Shown here piece by piece: positions 37,766 to 47,533 of a stretch of 49,082 bases of DNA (positions are counted from its first letter, which is position 1; each line of letters starts with the position of its first letter). The notes beneath the pieces were generated by a model. It ran no database searches. It saw nothing but the letters and a program-made list of their open reading frames with translations, and was not told where the DNA came from. The position numbers and the translations under genes are program-made. This DNA comes from Teichococcus deserti. GTDB lineage: Bacteria > Pseudomonadota > Alphaproteobacteria > Acetobacterales > Acetobacteraceae. The stretch covers positions 1 through 49,082 of the forward strand of contig NZ_MLCO01000059.1 in assembly GCF_001982615.1 (NCBI RefSeq), given 5' to 3'.

Positions 37766-40093
37766 ATGGCGAACGAGGGCAAGACGGTCTGGCGGGTGGC
37801 GGGCATGGATTGCGCCGCCTGCGTTGCCAAGGTGACGCGCGCGGTGGAGCGGCTGCCGGGCATCTCGGAGGTCGAGGTCAACCTGATGGCCGAGCGGCTG
37901 ACCGCGCGCCTGGCCGGGACCGCCGCCGCCGAGGCGGTGCAGCGCCAGGTGGCCGCGCTGGGCTATGGCGTCACCCGGCTGGAGGGCGCCACGGCGCCGG
38001 CGCCGCGGCATGCCCACCATGATCACGACCATTCGGCCTGCGGCGGGCATCATCACGACCACGACCACGTTCACGACCAAGCGGCCGGCGGCGGCCATCA
38101 CGACCGCGACCATGCCACCCCGGCTGTGCAGGGGCAGGGCGGGCAGCGACATGGCGCGCATGGCCATGATCATGGCGCCCCCGGCGATGCCGACCGGCCC
38201 TGGCATGCGACCGCGCGCGCCCGGCTGGTCTTCCTGCTGGGCGGGCTGGTGGCGCTGGCCTGGGGGGCGGCGCAGCTCTGGCCCTCGGCCGGCTATGCGC
38301 TCTACCTGGCGGCGACGCTGGTGGCGCTGGTGCCCTTCGGCCGGCGGGCCTTGGCGCTCGCCCGCGCCGGCAGCCCCTTCAGCATCGAGACGCTGATGGT
38401 GGTCGCCGCCCTCGGCGCCGCGGTGATCGGCGCGGCCGAGGAAGCCGCTCTGGTGGTCTTCCTCTTCGCCCTGGGCGAGCTGCTGGAGGGGATCGCCGCC
38501 GGGCGGGCGCGGGCCGGCATCCGCTCGCTGGTCGCCATGATGCCGCGGACGGCGCAGCGCATCGGCGGCTCGGGTGCCGCCGAGACGGTGCCGGCCGAGG
38601 CGCTGCGCGTCGGCGACCGCGTGCTGGTCCGCCCCGGCGAGCGCGTGCCCTGCGACGGCGAGATCACGGAAGGCCATTCCTCGCTGGACGAAAGCCCGGT
38701 CACCGGGGAGTCCATGCCTATCGCCCGCGGACCGGGCGCGCCGGTGGTCGCCGGCAGCATCAATGCCGAGGCCGTGCTGACCGTCGCCGTGACCCGTGCC
38801 GGCGAGGACAGCACGCTGGCCCGCATCGCCCGCATGGTGGCCGAGGCGACGGCCTCGCGCGGCCAGGCGCAGCGCTTCATCGAGCGCTTCTCCGAGATCT
38901 GGACCCCGGCCGCCATGGGCGTCGCGGCGCTGGTCATCCTGGTGCCGCCGCTGCTGCTGGGCGGCGACTGGGGGACCTGGCTGTATCGCGGGCTGGCGCT
39001 GCTGCTGGTGGCCTGCCCCTGCGCGCTGGTGATCTCGGTGCCGGCGGCGATGGCCTCGGGGCTGTCAGCCGGCGCCCGGCGCGGGCTGCTGGTGAAGGGT
39101 GGCGCGGCGCTGGAGGCGCTGGGGGCGGCGAAAACCATCGCCTTCGACAAGACCGGCACGCTGACCGCCGGCCAGCCGCGGGTCACCGATCTCCGCGCGG
39201 CCGAGGGCCAGACCGAGGACGGGGTGCTCCGCCTGGCCGCCGGCGTCGAGGCAGGTTCGAGCCACCCGCTGGCCCGCGCCGTGCTGGCCGAGGCCGCGGC
39301 GCGCGGCGTGACCGTGCCCGCCGCCCGGGCCGGCGCCGCCATCCCCGGCAAGGCGGTGGCCGCCAATATCGAGGGCCGCCGCATCGGGCTGGGCAGCCCG
39401 TCCTGGGCGGCCGAGAGCGGCGCGGCCCTGCCGCCGGCGCTGGCCGCCCAGGCTGAGGCACTGGAGGCGGAGGGCAAGACCGTGGTGGTGCTGACCGCGG
39501 CCCGCGCCGCGCTCGGCATCCTGGCGATCCGCGACGAGCCGCGGGCCGATGCGGCGGCGGCGATCGCGGCGCTGGGCCGGCAGGGGATCGGCGCGGTGAT
39601 GCTGACCGGCGACAATCCGCGCACCGGCGGCGCGATCGCCGCAGGGCTCGGGCTGGAGGTGAAGGCCGGGCTGCTGCCGGCCGACAAGCTGCGCGAGATC
39701 GAGGCGCTGAAGGCGCGCGGCCCGGTGGTGATGGTGGGCGACGGCATCAACGACGCGCCGGCCCTGGCCGCGGCCAGCGTCGGCGTCGCCATGGGCGGCG
39801 GCACCGACGTGGCGCTGGAGGCGGCGGATGCCGCGCTGCTGCAGCAGCGGGTGACCGGGGTGGCCGAGCTGGTCGCCCTGTCGCGGGCGACGCTGGCCAA
39901 CGTTAAGCAGAACGTGGCGGTGGCCGTCGGGCTGAAGCTGCTCTTCGTGGCGACGACGCTGACCGGGACCACCGGGCTGTGGCTGGCCATCCTGGCCGAT
40001 ACCGGCGCGACCGTGCTGGTGACGCTGAATGCTTTGAGATTGCTGGGTTGGAAGCCGAAGCTCGACCAACGTCCGATCGCGGCGCGCGCCTGA
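37766..40093 (+). CDS. zntA: Zn/Cd/Pb-exporting P1B-type ATPase
   Basis: A 775-residue heavy-metal pump. An N-terminal HMA domain binds metal through C16 and C19 (GMDCAAC). A His-rich linker of about 55 residues (blocks such as HHDHDH and HHHDHDHVHD) follows. The membrane CPC is at 417-419, the phosphorylated Asp is D461 in DKTGTLT, then SSHPLA, GDGINDAPAL, and GTDVALE in the last membrane region. This matches the Zn/Cd/Pb subgroup rather than copper pumps. It exports metal from the cytoplasm. The promoter carries a MerR-type operator. The ATG has GGAG upstream and an in-frame HMA start. Confidence 0.94.
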   Translation: MANEGKTVWRVAGMDCAACVAKVTRAVERLPGISEVEVNLMAERLTARLAGTAAAEAVQRQVAALGYGVTRLEGATAPAPRHAHHDHDHSACGGHHHDHDHVHDQAAGGGHHDRDHATPAVQGQGGQRHGAHGHDHGAPGDADRPWHATARARLVFLLGGLVALAWGAAQLWPSAGYALYLAATLVALVPFGRRALALARAGSPFSIETLMVVAALGAAVIGAAEEAALVVFLFALGELLEGIAAGRARAGIRSLVAMMPRTAQRIGGSGAAETVPAEALRVGDRVLVRPGERVPCDGEITEGHSSLDESPVTGESMPIARGPGAPVVAGSINAEAVLTVAVTRAGEDSTLARIARMVAEATASRGQAQRFIERFSEIWTPAAMGVAALVILVPPLLLGGDWGTWLYRGLALLLVACPCALVISVPAAMASGLSAGARRGLLVKGGAALEALGAAKTIAFDKTGTLTAGQPRVTDLRAAEGQTEDGVLRLAAGVEAGSSHPLARAVLAEAAARGVTVPAARAGAAIPGKAVAANIEGRRIGLGSPSWAAESGAALPPALAAQAEALEAEGKTVVVLTAARAALGILAIRDEPRADAAAAIAALGRQGIGAVMLTGDNPRTGGAIAAGLGLEVKAGLLPADKLREIEALKARGPVVMVGDGINDAPALAAASVGVAMGGGTDVALEAADAALLQQRVTGVAELVALSRATLANVKQNVAVAVGLKLLFVATTLTGTTGLWLAILADTGATVLVTLNALRLLGWKPKLDQRPIAARA

Positions 40094-40124
40094 AGATCAC
40101 GCCGCAACCTGCTGATCCTGTGGC

Positions 40125-41170
40125 TTAAAGCTGGGTCCAGTAGGTGCCCTCGGCGGGGATGGCTGCGAAGCGCTGGTTGACGCTGCGCAAGCCCTCCGCC
40201 GGGTCGAAGATGCCGCGCGCCGCAGGATGCAGCCAGCCGGCCATGGCTTCCAGCGCCAGGCAATGCAGCGGAGTCTCGTTGAAGCCGTGCCACAGGGCAT
40301 AGGCGCGCCCGGCCCGGACCGGCGCCAGCATGTCCAGCCCCTGAGCCTTCAGCATGGCGGCCAGGGTGGTGCGCGCTTCCCCGGGCGCGATGCCGGCGCC
40401 CAGGGAGACGCCGCCGCGGCCATTATAGACGCCGCCAGTGGTGAGATAGGCGTCCCAGGGCGCGGTCAGCACATATTCCTTGTGCAGCTGGCTCAGCGGG
40501 CGGCGCAGGAAGTCGCCGGCGATGCTGTAGCCGCCGACCTCAGCCAGCAGATCGGCGAAGCTGGTGGTTGCGATCGAGTAGCAGCATTCCCGCCCACCAC
40601 CATGATTATGCAGCATAACTCGGACGGTGGGCGGGTGGTTCTCGGCGAACCAGCGGATCAGCCGCGCCATGCGGCCCTCGTAGAAGCCGCGGAGCTCGGC
40701 GGCCTGGGCCTCGCGCCCGATCAGCGCGCCCGGACGGAGATGCTCGGCGCGGTCTCGACGAGCGGGCGCGCCATGCAGTCGATCACCGCGGTCGTCAGCC
40801 CCAGGCCTTCGATCTTCTGCACCACGGCGCTGCGGCCCTGGGTGTCGAGCGCGCCGGCGGCGCCGCGGCTGAGCAGCACGAGGTCGGGCTGCAGCGCCAC
40901 CAGCTGCTCGATGTTCAGCCCCGCCGCCACCTGCCGCCCCAGCGAGGGCAGCTGCGCCAGCCCCGGGAAGCGCCGGACCCAGGCGGCATGTTCATCGGGC
41001 AGCACCACCGGCAGGTCCGTGGCCCAGCCGGAGAGCAGGCTGACCGGGTCCGGGTGCAGCAGCTCCAACAGGCTGAGCAGCCGCCCCTGGGCCAGCACGA
41101 TCCGCTGGGCTGGCCGCGCCAGGGTGATGCGGCGGCCGAGCAGGTCGGTGACCGCGACCGGCGCCTGCGC
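40125..41170 (-). pseudogene. Broken siderophore-type ABC binding protein (FecB/BtuF-like)
   Basis: The N-terminal half (VTDLLGRRITLA, AQRIVLAQG, LVALQPDLVLLS) ends at a TGA at 40721-40723, in a VETAPSI stretch. The C-terminal half goes on in another frame (ALIGREAQAAEL, MLHNHGGGRECC, TGGVYNGRGG) to 40125. One frameshift near 40725-40735 therefore breaks the gene. The signal peptide is missing as well: the mature start runs straight on from a fragment of the TonB receptor. The boundary at about 41170 is approximate. It would have bound a ferric siderophore or haem in the periplasm. Confidence 0.82.
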
Positions 41171-41905
41171 CGGCAGCACCGTGGCGCCGGCCTTGTCGCG
41201 GTCGCCTGGGCGGCCGGCCATGTGCAGCCGCCGAAGCCGGCGCGCAGCTCCTCCGACCCAGCACGGTGCCGAAGCCTCTGGTGAAGAACAGCGCTGCGAT
41301 GTGGCGGGCGACATTGAGCAGACGCTTACCCTGCACCTCGGGCTCGTCATCACCTTGGCGTCGATCAGCGCGGAGCTGCCGATCACCGAGAGCTGCGGCG
41401 TGATCCGCCCGGCCTAGTCGAGCTCGAGCCCCCTCAAGCGCAGATCGCCAGCCTTGGGATTGTAGGAAGTTTCTGCAAGATCAAAGATATGTAGAATGTT
41501 CTGCTTGTTGATGTTGAAGACCGAGGCGGTCAGGCTGCTGCCGCCCGGCAGCTCCAACTTGACGCCGCGCTCCCAACTTTCGCCGGGCTCCGGCGGCCGC
41601 GCGCCACAGGCACTGGCGATGAAGGAATTCAGCCTGAAGGACTGGCTGCCGCTGGCCAAGAGAGAGACATCCGGGCGCAGCTTGAAGACCAGCCCGGCGC
41701 GCGGCATCAACCGGCGCTTGTCAACGTCGGTGTTCAGGCTGAAGGGGCGGCCCTTGCCGGCGATCTGGTGGAAACGCTGGTAGCGCAGCCCGCCAACCAG
41801 GATCCAGCGATCCGACAGGTGGATGGCGCCCTGGGCATAGAATGAAATTGTATCCAGGCGTGCCGTCTGGTCGCTGTTGGCGGCGTTGCCCAGGCGGCCG
41901 GGCGG
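41171..41905 (-). pseudogene. Decayed TonB-dependent siderophore receptor, C-terminal part
   Basis: Outer-membrane beta-barrel remnants are clear: SFYAQGAIHLSDRWILVGGLRY, PRAGLVFKL, WERGVKLEL, NILHIFDLAE and GDLRLRGLELD. An in-frame TAG at 41414-41416 follows, where relatives would keep reading (LSVIGSSALIDAKV comes next in the same frame). Then at least two frame changes lead through GKRLLNVARHIAALFFTRGFG to AGRPGDRDKAGATVLP. The plug domain and most of the barrel are missing, and the end is fused to the binding-protein fragment. Limits are approximate. Confidence 0.8.
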
Positions 41906-42226
41906 TGGCACCCGACCACCCGCTGGCGCGATCCGGCGGCCCGGTGCCGGCGGCGGCAGTTCACCTTGCCCTCGGCCGCGATCTGGCGGGTCAACGACAT
42001 GGCGGCCAAGCAGGCGGCGCTGCTGGCCGGGCTCGGCTGGGGCCGGCTGCCGCGTCACCTGGCCGAACCGGAGATCGCCGCCGGAAGGCTGGTGCCGCTG
42101 GCGGTGGAAGCGATCGAAAGCCTCGACTGGTCGATCCCGCTGCCGCTCCATGTCGCCTACCGCAAGAACGACGCGCTGGGCTCGGCGGCCTCCTGGATGC
42201 GTGATGCCCTGGTGGCCGCCGCGTGA
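41905..42226 (+). pseudogene. LysR-family regulator remnant, C-terminal effector domain only
   Basis: The end of a LysR-type effector-binding domain is recognisable: PDHPLARSGG in one frame, then, after a frame change near 41960, IWRVNDMAAKQAALLAGLGWGRLP and a normal C terminus. The helix-turn-helix half is absent; upstream DNA instead carries the antisense TonB-receptor remnant. A deletion or rearrangement joint must lie near 41880-41905. Confidence 0.72.
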
Positions 42227-42310
42227 GGCTGCGCCCGCGCTTGTGAAGGATGGCCCCGTGGGCGGGGTTTCTCGCCTGGATTATCCTGCCGCCACCGCAA
42301 TGGCTGCAGG

Positions 42311-45300
42311 ATGGCCCGCATGAGCTTGTTTCCCAAGGCGCCCGGGTTTTCCAAGGCGCCCCGGCGGGCGCGCCTGCTGGCGACCGCGGTGCTGGCCGCG
42401 GGCCTCAGCCTCGGGGGGCTGGCCATCGGCAGCGCGGCGGCGCAGCCTTTTGCGCTGCCCGGGCTGCAGCGCGACGCCGGCGGCTATGCCCGCGACCTGA
42501 CCCGGCGCTTCCCGGCCGGCGCCAGCACGCAGCAGCGGCTGCAGGCCGAGAAGCGCGCGGCCGATGCCGAGGCGCGTGGCGACTGGGATGCCGCCGCCCA
42601 GGCCTGGGAGCAGCGGGTGGGCATGCCGGACGCCAGGCCCGATTTCTGGCTGTCGCTGGCCCGCGCCCAGCTGGCCCGGCCGACGCCGGACCTCAACCGC
42701 GCCCTTCAGGCCGCCTGGCAGAACTTCACATCGATGGAGACCGGCCCGGCCGAGATCCCGGCGCTGAAGCTGATCGCCGAAGCCCTGCAGCGGCAGGACC
42801 AGTGGGTTGCCGCCATCGCCGCGCTGGAAGCCGTGGTCGAGCGTGCCCGCCTCGACCCCGCCGCGCGCGAGGCGCTGGCCACCGCCCGCCGTGCCGCGGG
42901 CCTGCTGGTCCGCACCATCCGCACCGAGCCCGAGGCCGAGCCGGCGCGGGCCTGCATCGGCTTCACCGGCCGAATCAGCCAGGCGGGCGACTTCCGCGCG
43001 GGTGACTGGGTGCGCGCCGAGCCCGCCATTCCCGACCTTGCCGTGACGCGGGAGCAGAACGCGCTGTGCGTCGCGGGCCTGCCCTGGGGGCAGACGACGA
43101 AGCTGGTGCTGCGCGCCGGCATGCCGGGCGAGGATGGCGCGCGGCTCCGCGCCGAGACGCCGGTCAGCATCGCCATGCGCGACCGCGCGCCGCGCATCGG
43201 CTTCGATGCCACCCGCTTCCTGCTGCCGCGCGGCCAGGTGGCGCGGGTCGGCATCGCCACGATGAATGTGCGCGCGCTGAAGCTGCGGCTGGTGCGGCTG
43301 ACCGAGCGCAACCTGCTGCCCTTCGGCCGGCAGAACCCGCTTGGGGAGGCCATGGAATCCTGGTCGGCCGAGGAGGTCCCGGAAAGCTGGGGCCGCGTCG
43401 TCTGGCAGGGCAGCGCCGAGGTGCCGGGCTTCCGCGCCAATGCCTCCAACCGCATCGCCCTGCCGCTGCCGGCCGAGATCACCGGCGCCGGCCCCGGCCT
43501 CTACGTCCTGATCGCCAGCGAGGCCGGCGAGCGCAACGGCAACGGCAACGGCGTGGTCGGCGCGCTGCAGATCGTGGCGACCGATCTCGGCGTCACCGCC
43601 TGGCGCAGCAGCGAGGGGCTGGCGGCGCAGGTGCGCTCGCTGCAGGGCGCCGCCCCCCGCGCCGGCGTCAAGGTCGCGCTGATGGCGCGCAACAACGACG
43701 TCCTCGCCGAGGCCGAGACCGGCGCCGACGGGCTGGTGCGCTTCGCCGCCCCGCTGCTGCGCGGCAGCGGGCCGCTGGCCCCCGTCGCGCTGCATGCCAG
43801 CGCTGGCGACGACCTGGTCGGGCTGAACCTGGAGGCGGCGGCCTTCGACCTGTCCGACCGCGGCGCCGAGGGGCTGCCGCATCCCGGGCCGGTCGACAGC
43901 TTCCTCTGGACCGAGCGCGGCATCTACCGCCCCGGCGAGCAGGTCAACCTGACCGGGCTGCTGCGCGATGCCGCAGGCAGCCCGCGCGACCTGCCGCTGC
44001 GGCTGAAGCTGCTGCGGCCGAACGGCCAGGTGGCGGCCGAGACGGTGCCGGCGCGCAGCCCGGACGGCGCCATCGCCTGGAGCATCCCGCTCTCGGCCGG
44101 GGCCGCCGCCGGCGTCTGGACCGTCGAGGCGCGCCTCGAGCCCGAGCAGCCGCCGATCGGCAAGATCAGCTTCCGCGTCGACGCCTTCGTGCCGGAGCGG
44201 CTGGCGGTCACCTTCGGCCCGGCGCCGGGCGCGCTGGTGCCCGGCCGGCCGCTCGACATCCCGCTGGTCGGGCGCTTCCTCTACGGCGCCCCGGCGGCCG
44301 ACCTGGAGGCGGAGGTGGAAGGCCAGCTCAGCCTCGACCCCGAGCCCTTCGCGCCCGATGCCGCCGATGGCCGGCCGCGCCGCAGCCCCTGGGCCGGCTG
44401 GCGCTTCGGCCTGGCGGAGGAGCCGCTGAACGGCGGCCAGATCCCGGGCGGCACGCTGCAGACCGATGCCGAGGGCAAGGCGGTGTTCCAGGCCAATCTG
44501 GCCGAGGTGCCCGACGTCACCCGGCCGCTGCGCGCCAGCTACACGGTCAGCCTGGCCGATCCGAACGGCCGCGCCAGCCGCGCCACCGTCGACCTGCCGG
44601 TGCTGGGCCGCGAGCCCTATATCGCCATCCGCCCGGGCTTCGAGGGCGGCAGCGTCGACGTCAACACCGAGGCCGGCTTCGACGTGGCGCTGGTGGCGCC
44701 CGACGGCTCGGCCCTGACCGGGCGGCTGGCGGCGCGGCTGTTGCGCGAGCGCCCCGAATGGCGGCTGGTGACCCGCGGCAGCGTCGCCCGCTACGAGACC
44801 ATCTGGCGCGACGAGCCGGTGGATACCGCGACCTTGCAGACGGAACCGGGCAAGCCGGCGCGCTTCGCCCGCAGCCTGCCCTTCGGCCGCTACCGGCTGG
44901 AGGTCAGCAAGCCCGGCAGCCTGGCCATCGCCGCCATCCGCTTCCGCTCCGGCTGGGTCGGCTCGGACAGCGCCGAGGTGCCGGACAAGGTCGATGTCTC
45001 GGCCGACCGGCAGAGCTATGCCGATGGGGCGACGGCGAAGATCCGCATCAACCCGCCCTTCGCCGGCCGCGCCAGCCTGGCCGTGGTGACCAACCGCCTG
45101 GTCTCGCTGCGCGAGGTCGAGGTGCCGGAGGGCGGCACCACCGTCGACCTGCCGGTGGAAGCCGCCTGGGGCCCCGGCGCCTATGTCACCGTCACCGTCT
45201 TCCGCCCGGGCTCGGCCGCCGAGGGGCAGCCGCGCCGGGCGCTGGGCCTGGCCTGGGTGGCGCTGGACCCGGTGCCGCGCCGGCTGGAGGTGGCGCTGGA

Positions 45301-47533
45301 CGTGCCCGACCAGCTGCGCCCACGGCAGCGGGTCGAGGTGCCGGTGCGCGTCGCCAATGCCGGCGGCCAGCCCGTGCGGCTGACGCTGGCCGCGGTGGAT
45401 GAGGGGGTGCTGCGCATCACCCAGTTCGCGACGCCTGATCCGGTAAAGCACTTCCTGGGACGTCGTCGCCTGGGCGCCGATATCCGCGACGATTACGGCC
45501 GGCTGATCCCGCCCCCTGAGGGCGAGGTGGCCGCACTCCGCCAGGGCGGCGACGGCGATGCCGAAGGCGCCGGCGTGCAGCCGCCGCAGCGCGTGGTTTC
45601 GCTGTTCTCCGGCATCGTGGAAGCCGGCCCCGATGGCGTCGCGCGGGTGCCGCTGGACCTGCCGGACTTCGCGGGCGAGATCCGGCTGATGGCGGTGGCC
45701 TGGTCCGGCAACCGGGTGGGCGCCGCCAGCAAGCCGCTGCAGGTGCGCGACCCGGTGGTGGCCGAGGCGCTGCTGCCGCGCTTCCTGGCGCCGGGCGACA
45801 GCCTGCGCCTGCCGGTGCTGCTGCATAACCTGGAGCTGCCGCAGGGCGAGGTCGCCGCGGAGATCAAGCTGGAAGGCCCGCTGGCCTTCGACGGCGCCTC
45901 GCGCGTCGCGGCCACCCTGGCCACCGGCGCGCGGGCCGAGCCCTTCCTGACGCTGCGCGCGACCGGGGCGGGCGAGGGCGTGCTGCGCCTGACCGTCACC
46001 GGCCCGAACAACTACCGCGCCGAGCGGGAAAGCCGGATCACCATCCGCTCCTCCCGTCCGCGGCTGACCGAGGTGGCGGTGACCGAGCTGGCGCCGGGGG
46101 TCGAGGCGAAGATTGCCCCCGACCTGTCCGGCTTCGTCCCGGGCACGGCGCAGGTGGTGGCCAGCTGGGGCCAGCCGGTGCGCTACGATGCCGAGGCGCT
46201 GCGCCGTGCCTCGCTGGAATTCCCGCTGTGGTGCGCCGAGCAGACGGCGACCAAGCTGCTGGCGCTGTCGACCGGCGCCGTCTCCGAGCCGCGCAACCTG
46301 GCCATGGCCGATGCGGTCGCGCGGCTGCTGGACAAGCAGCGCTGGGACGGGGCCTTCGGCGCCTGGAGCGCGCAGGGCGAGGCCGACCAGTGGATTTCCG
46401 CCTATGCCACCGAGGCGCTGCTGCGCGCCCGCGACGGTGGTGCCATGGTGCCCGAAGCGGCGCTGACCGCGGCGCTGGAGAACCTGGCGCGCACGGCGGA
46501 AGACGTCGCGCCGGAAAAGCCGGAGGAGTTCGCCGACCAGGCCTATCGCCTGCATGCGCTGGCGCTGGCCGGGCGGCCGATGCCGGGCGCCACGCGCCGG
46601 CTGGCCGAGACGCTGGACCAGCTGCCGACGCCGCTGTCCCGCGCCCAGCTTGGCGCCGCCCTGATGCGGATCGGCGATGCGCCGCGCGCCACGCTGGCCT
46701 TCCAGTCGGCGCTGGACGCGGCCCCGCGGCTGTACTGGACGCATGACTATGGCAGCCCGGCGCGCGACCTGCTGGCGGTGACGCTGCTGCTGCGCGAGAG
46801 CGGGCTGCTGCCGGAGCGGCTGTCGGCGCAGCTGAGCCGGCTGCCAGGGGCGCGCGACCTGACGCCCGACGGCAGCAGCACGCAGGACCAGGCCTGGGGC
46901 ATCCTGCTGGCGAGCGCGCTGGGCCGCGATGGGCGTCCGGTGCGGATGAGCGTCGATGGCGCGGCGGTGCCGCCGGCGACCACCGTGATCCGTCCGGTGC
47001 CGGGCGGCGGGCTGGTGGCGCGCAACGGCGGCGACCGGGCGGTGCTGCAGGCGGTGTCCGTCACCGGGCTGCCCTCGCAGCCGCAGCCGGCGGCGCGGGC
47101 GGGCTTGCGGATCAGCCGCAAGTTCCTGGCGATGGACGGCAGCGACGTGAACCTCGACGACCTGCGGCAGAACCGGCAGTTCATCCTGCTGATCGAGGCG
47201 CGGTCGGAGACGGGGGAGGCGCATCGTGCGCTGATCCAGCAGGGGCTGCCGGCCGGTTGGGAGATCGCGACGCGGCTGCCCTCGGGCAATGTGCCGGGGA
47301 TGCCGTTCCTGGGCGCGCTGAGCGAGGCGGAGAATGTCGCCGCTCTGGACGACCGTTTCGCCGTGGCGGCGCCGTTGTCAGCGCGGGCGGCGGTGGTGCG
47401 CTTCGCGGTGGTGGTGCGGGCGGTGACGCCGGGCAGCTTCGAGCTGCCGGGGGCGCAGGTGCAGGACATGTATCGCCCGGGTGTCTTCGCGCGGCAGAAT
47501 ACGGGCCGCATCACGGTCCTGGCGCGTGAATGA
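42311..47533 (+). CDS. Bacterial alpha-2-macroglobulin
   Basis: A 1740-residue periplasmic protease trap. A signal peptide (cleavage near SAAAQP) has no lipobox Cys, so unlike E. coli YfhM it should not be a lipoprotein. MG-type beta domains fill the first 1,000 residues (FLWTERGIYRPGEQ marks an MG domain start). The thioester motif CAEQ is at 1308-1311 within FPLWCAEQTATKL, followed by the helical thioester domain (SAYATEALLRARDGG). It holds proteases covalently once its bait region is cut. It overlaps pbpC by ATGA; the pair is known to work together in cell-wall defence and repair. An ATG at 42320 is an alternative start. Confidence 0.95.
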   Translation: MARMSLFPKAPGFSKAPRRARLLATAVLAAGLSLGGLAIGSAAAQPFALPGLQRDAGGYARDLTRRFPAGASTQQRLQAEKRAADAEARGDWDAAAQAWEQRVGMPDARPDFWLSLARAQLARPTPDLNRALQAAWQNFTSMETGPAEIPALKLIAEALQRQDQWVAAIAALEAVVERARLDPAAREALATARRAAGLLVRTIRTEPEAEPARACIGFTGRISQAGDFRAGDWVRAEPAIPDLAVTREQNALCVAGLPWGQTTKLVLRAGMPGEDGARLRAETPVSIAMRDRAPRIGFDATRFLLPRGQVARVGIATMNVRALKLRLVRLTERNLLPFGRQNPLGEAMESWSAEEVPESWGRVVWQGSAEVPGFRANASNRIALPLPAEITGAGPGLYVLIASEAGERNGNGNGVVGALQIVATDLGVTAWRSSEGLAAQVRSLQGAAPRAGVKVALMARNNDVLAEAETGADGLVRFAAPLLRGSGPLAPVALHASAGDDLVGLNLEAAAFDLSDRGAEGLPHPGPVDSFLWTERGIYRPGEQVNLTGLLRDAAGSPRDLPLRLKLLRPNGQVAAETVPARSPDGAIAWSIPLSAGAAAGVWTVEARLEPEQPPIGKISFRVDAFVPERLAVTFGPAPGALVPGRPLDIPLVGRFLYGAPAADLEAEVEGQLSLDPEPFAPDAADGRPRRSPWAGWRFGLAEEPLNGGQIPGGTLQTDAEGKAVFQANLAEVPDVTRPLRASYTVSLADPNGRASRATVDLPVLGREPYIAIRPGFEGGSVDVNTEAGFDVALVAPDGSALTGRLAARLLRERPEWRLVTRGSVARYETIWRDEPVDTATLQTEPGKPARFARSLPFGRYRLEVSKPGSLAIAAIRFRSGWVGSDSAEVPDKVDVSADRQSYADGATAKIRINPPFAGRASLAVVTNRLVSLREVEVPEGGTTVDLPVEAAWGPGAYVTVTVFRPGSAAEGQPRRALGLAWVALDPVPRRLEVALDVPDQLRPRQRVEVPVRVANAGGQPVRLTLAAVDEGVLRITQFATPDPVKHFLGRRRLGADIRDDYGRLIPPPEGEVAALRQGGDGDAEGAGVQPPQRVVSLFSGIVEAGPDGVARVPLDLPDFAGEIRLMAVAWSGNRVGAASKPLQVRDPVVAEALLPRFLAPGDSLRLPVLLHNLELPQGEVAAEIKLEGPLAFDGASRVAATLATGARAEPFLTLRATGAGEGVLRLTVTGPNNYRAERESRITIRSSRPRLTEVAVTELAPGVEAKIAPDLSGFVPGTAQVVASWGQPVRYDAEALRRASLEFPLWCAEQTATKLLALSTGAVSEPRNLAMADAVARLLDKQRWDGAFGAWSAQGEADQWISAYATEALLRARDGGAMVPEAALTAALENLARTAEDVAPEKPEEFADQAYRLHALALAGRPMPGATRRLAETLDQLPTPLSRAQLGAALMRIGDAPRATLAFQSALDAAPRLYWTHDYGSPARDLLAVTLLLRESGLLPERLSAQLSRLPGARDLTPDGSSTQDQAWGILLASALGRDGRPVRMSVDGAAVPPATTVIRPVPGGGLVARNGGDRAVLQAVSVTGLPSQPQPAARAGLRISRKFLAMDGSDVNLDDLRQNRQFILLIEARSETGEAHRALIQQGLPAGWEIATRLPSGNVPGMPFLGALSEAENVAALDDRFAVAAPLSARAAVVRFAVVVRAVTPGSFELPGAQVQDMYRPGVFARQNTGRITVLARE

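Noticed and set aside
42281-47224. Minus-strand open frame of 1,647 codons
   Set aside because: It mirrors the alpha-2-macroglobulin gene in antisense and has no recognisable domain.
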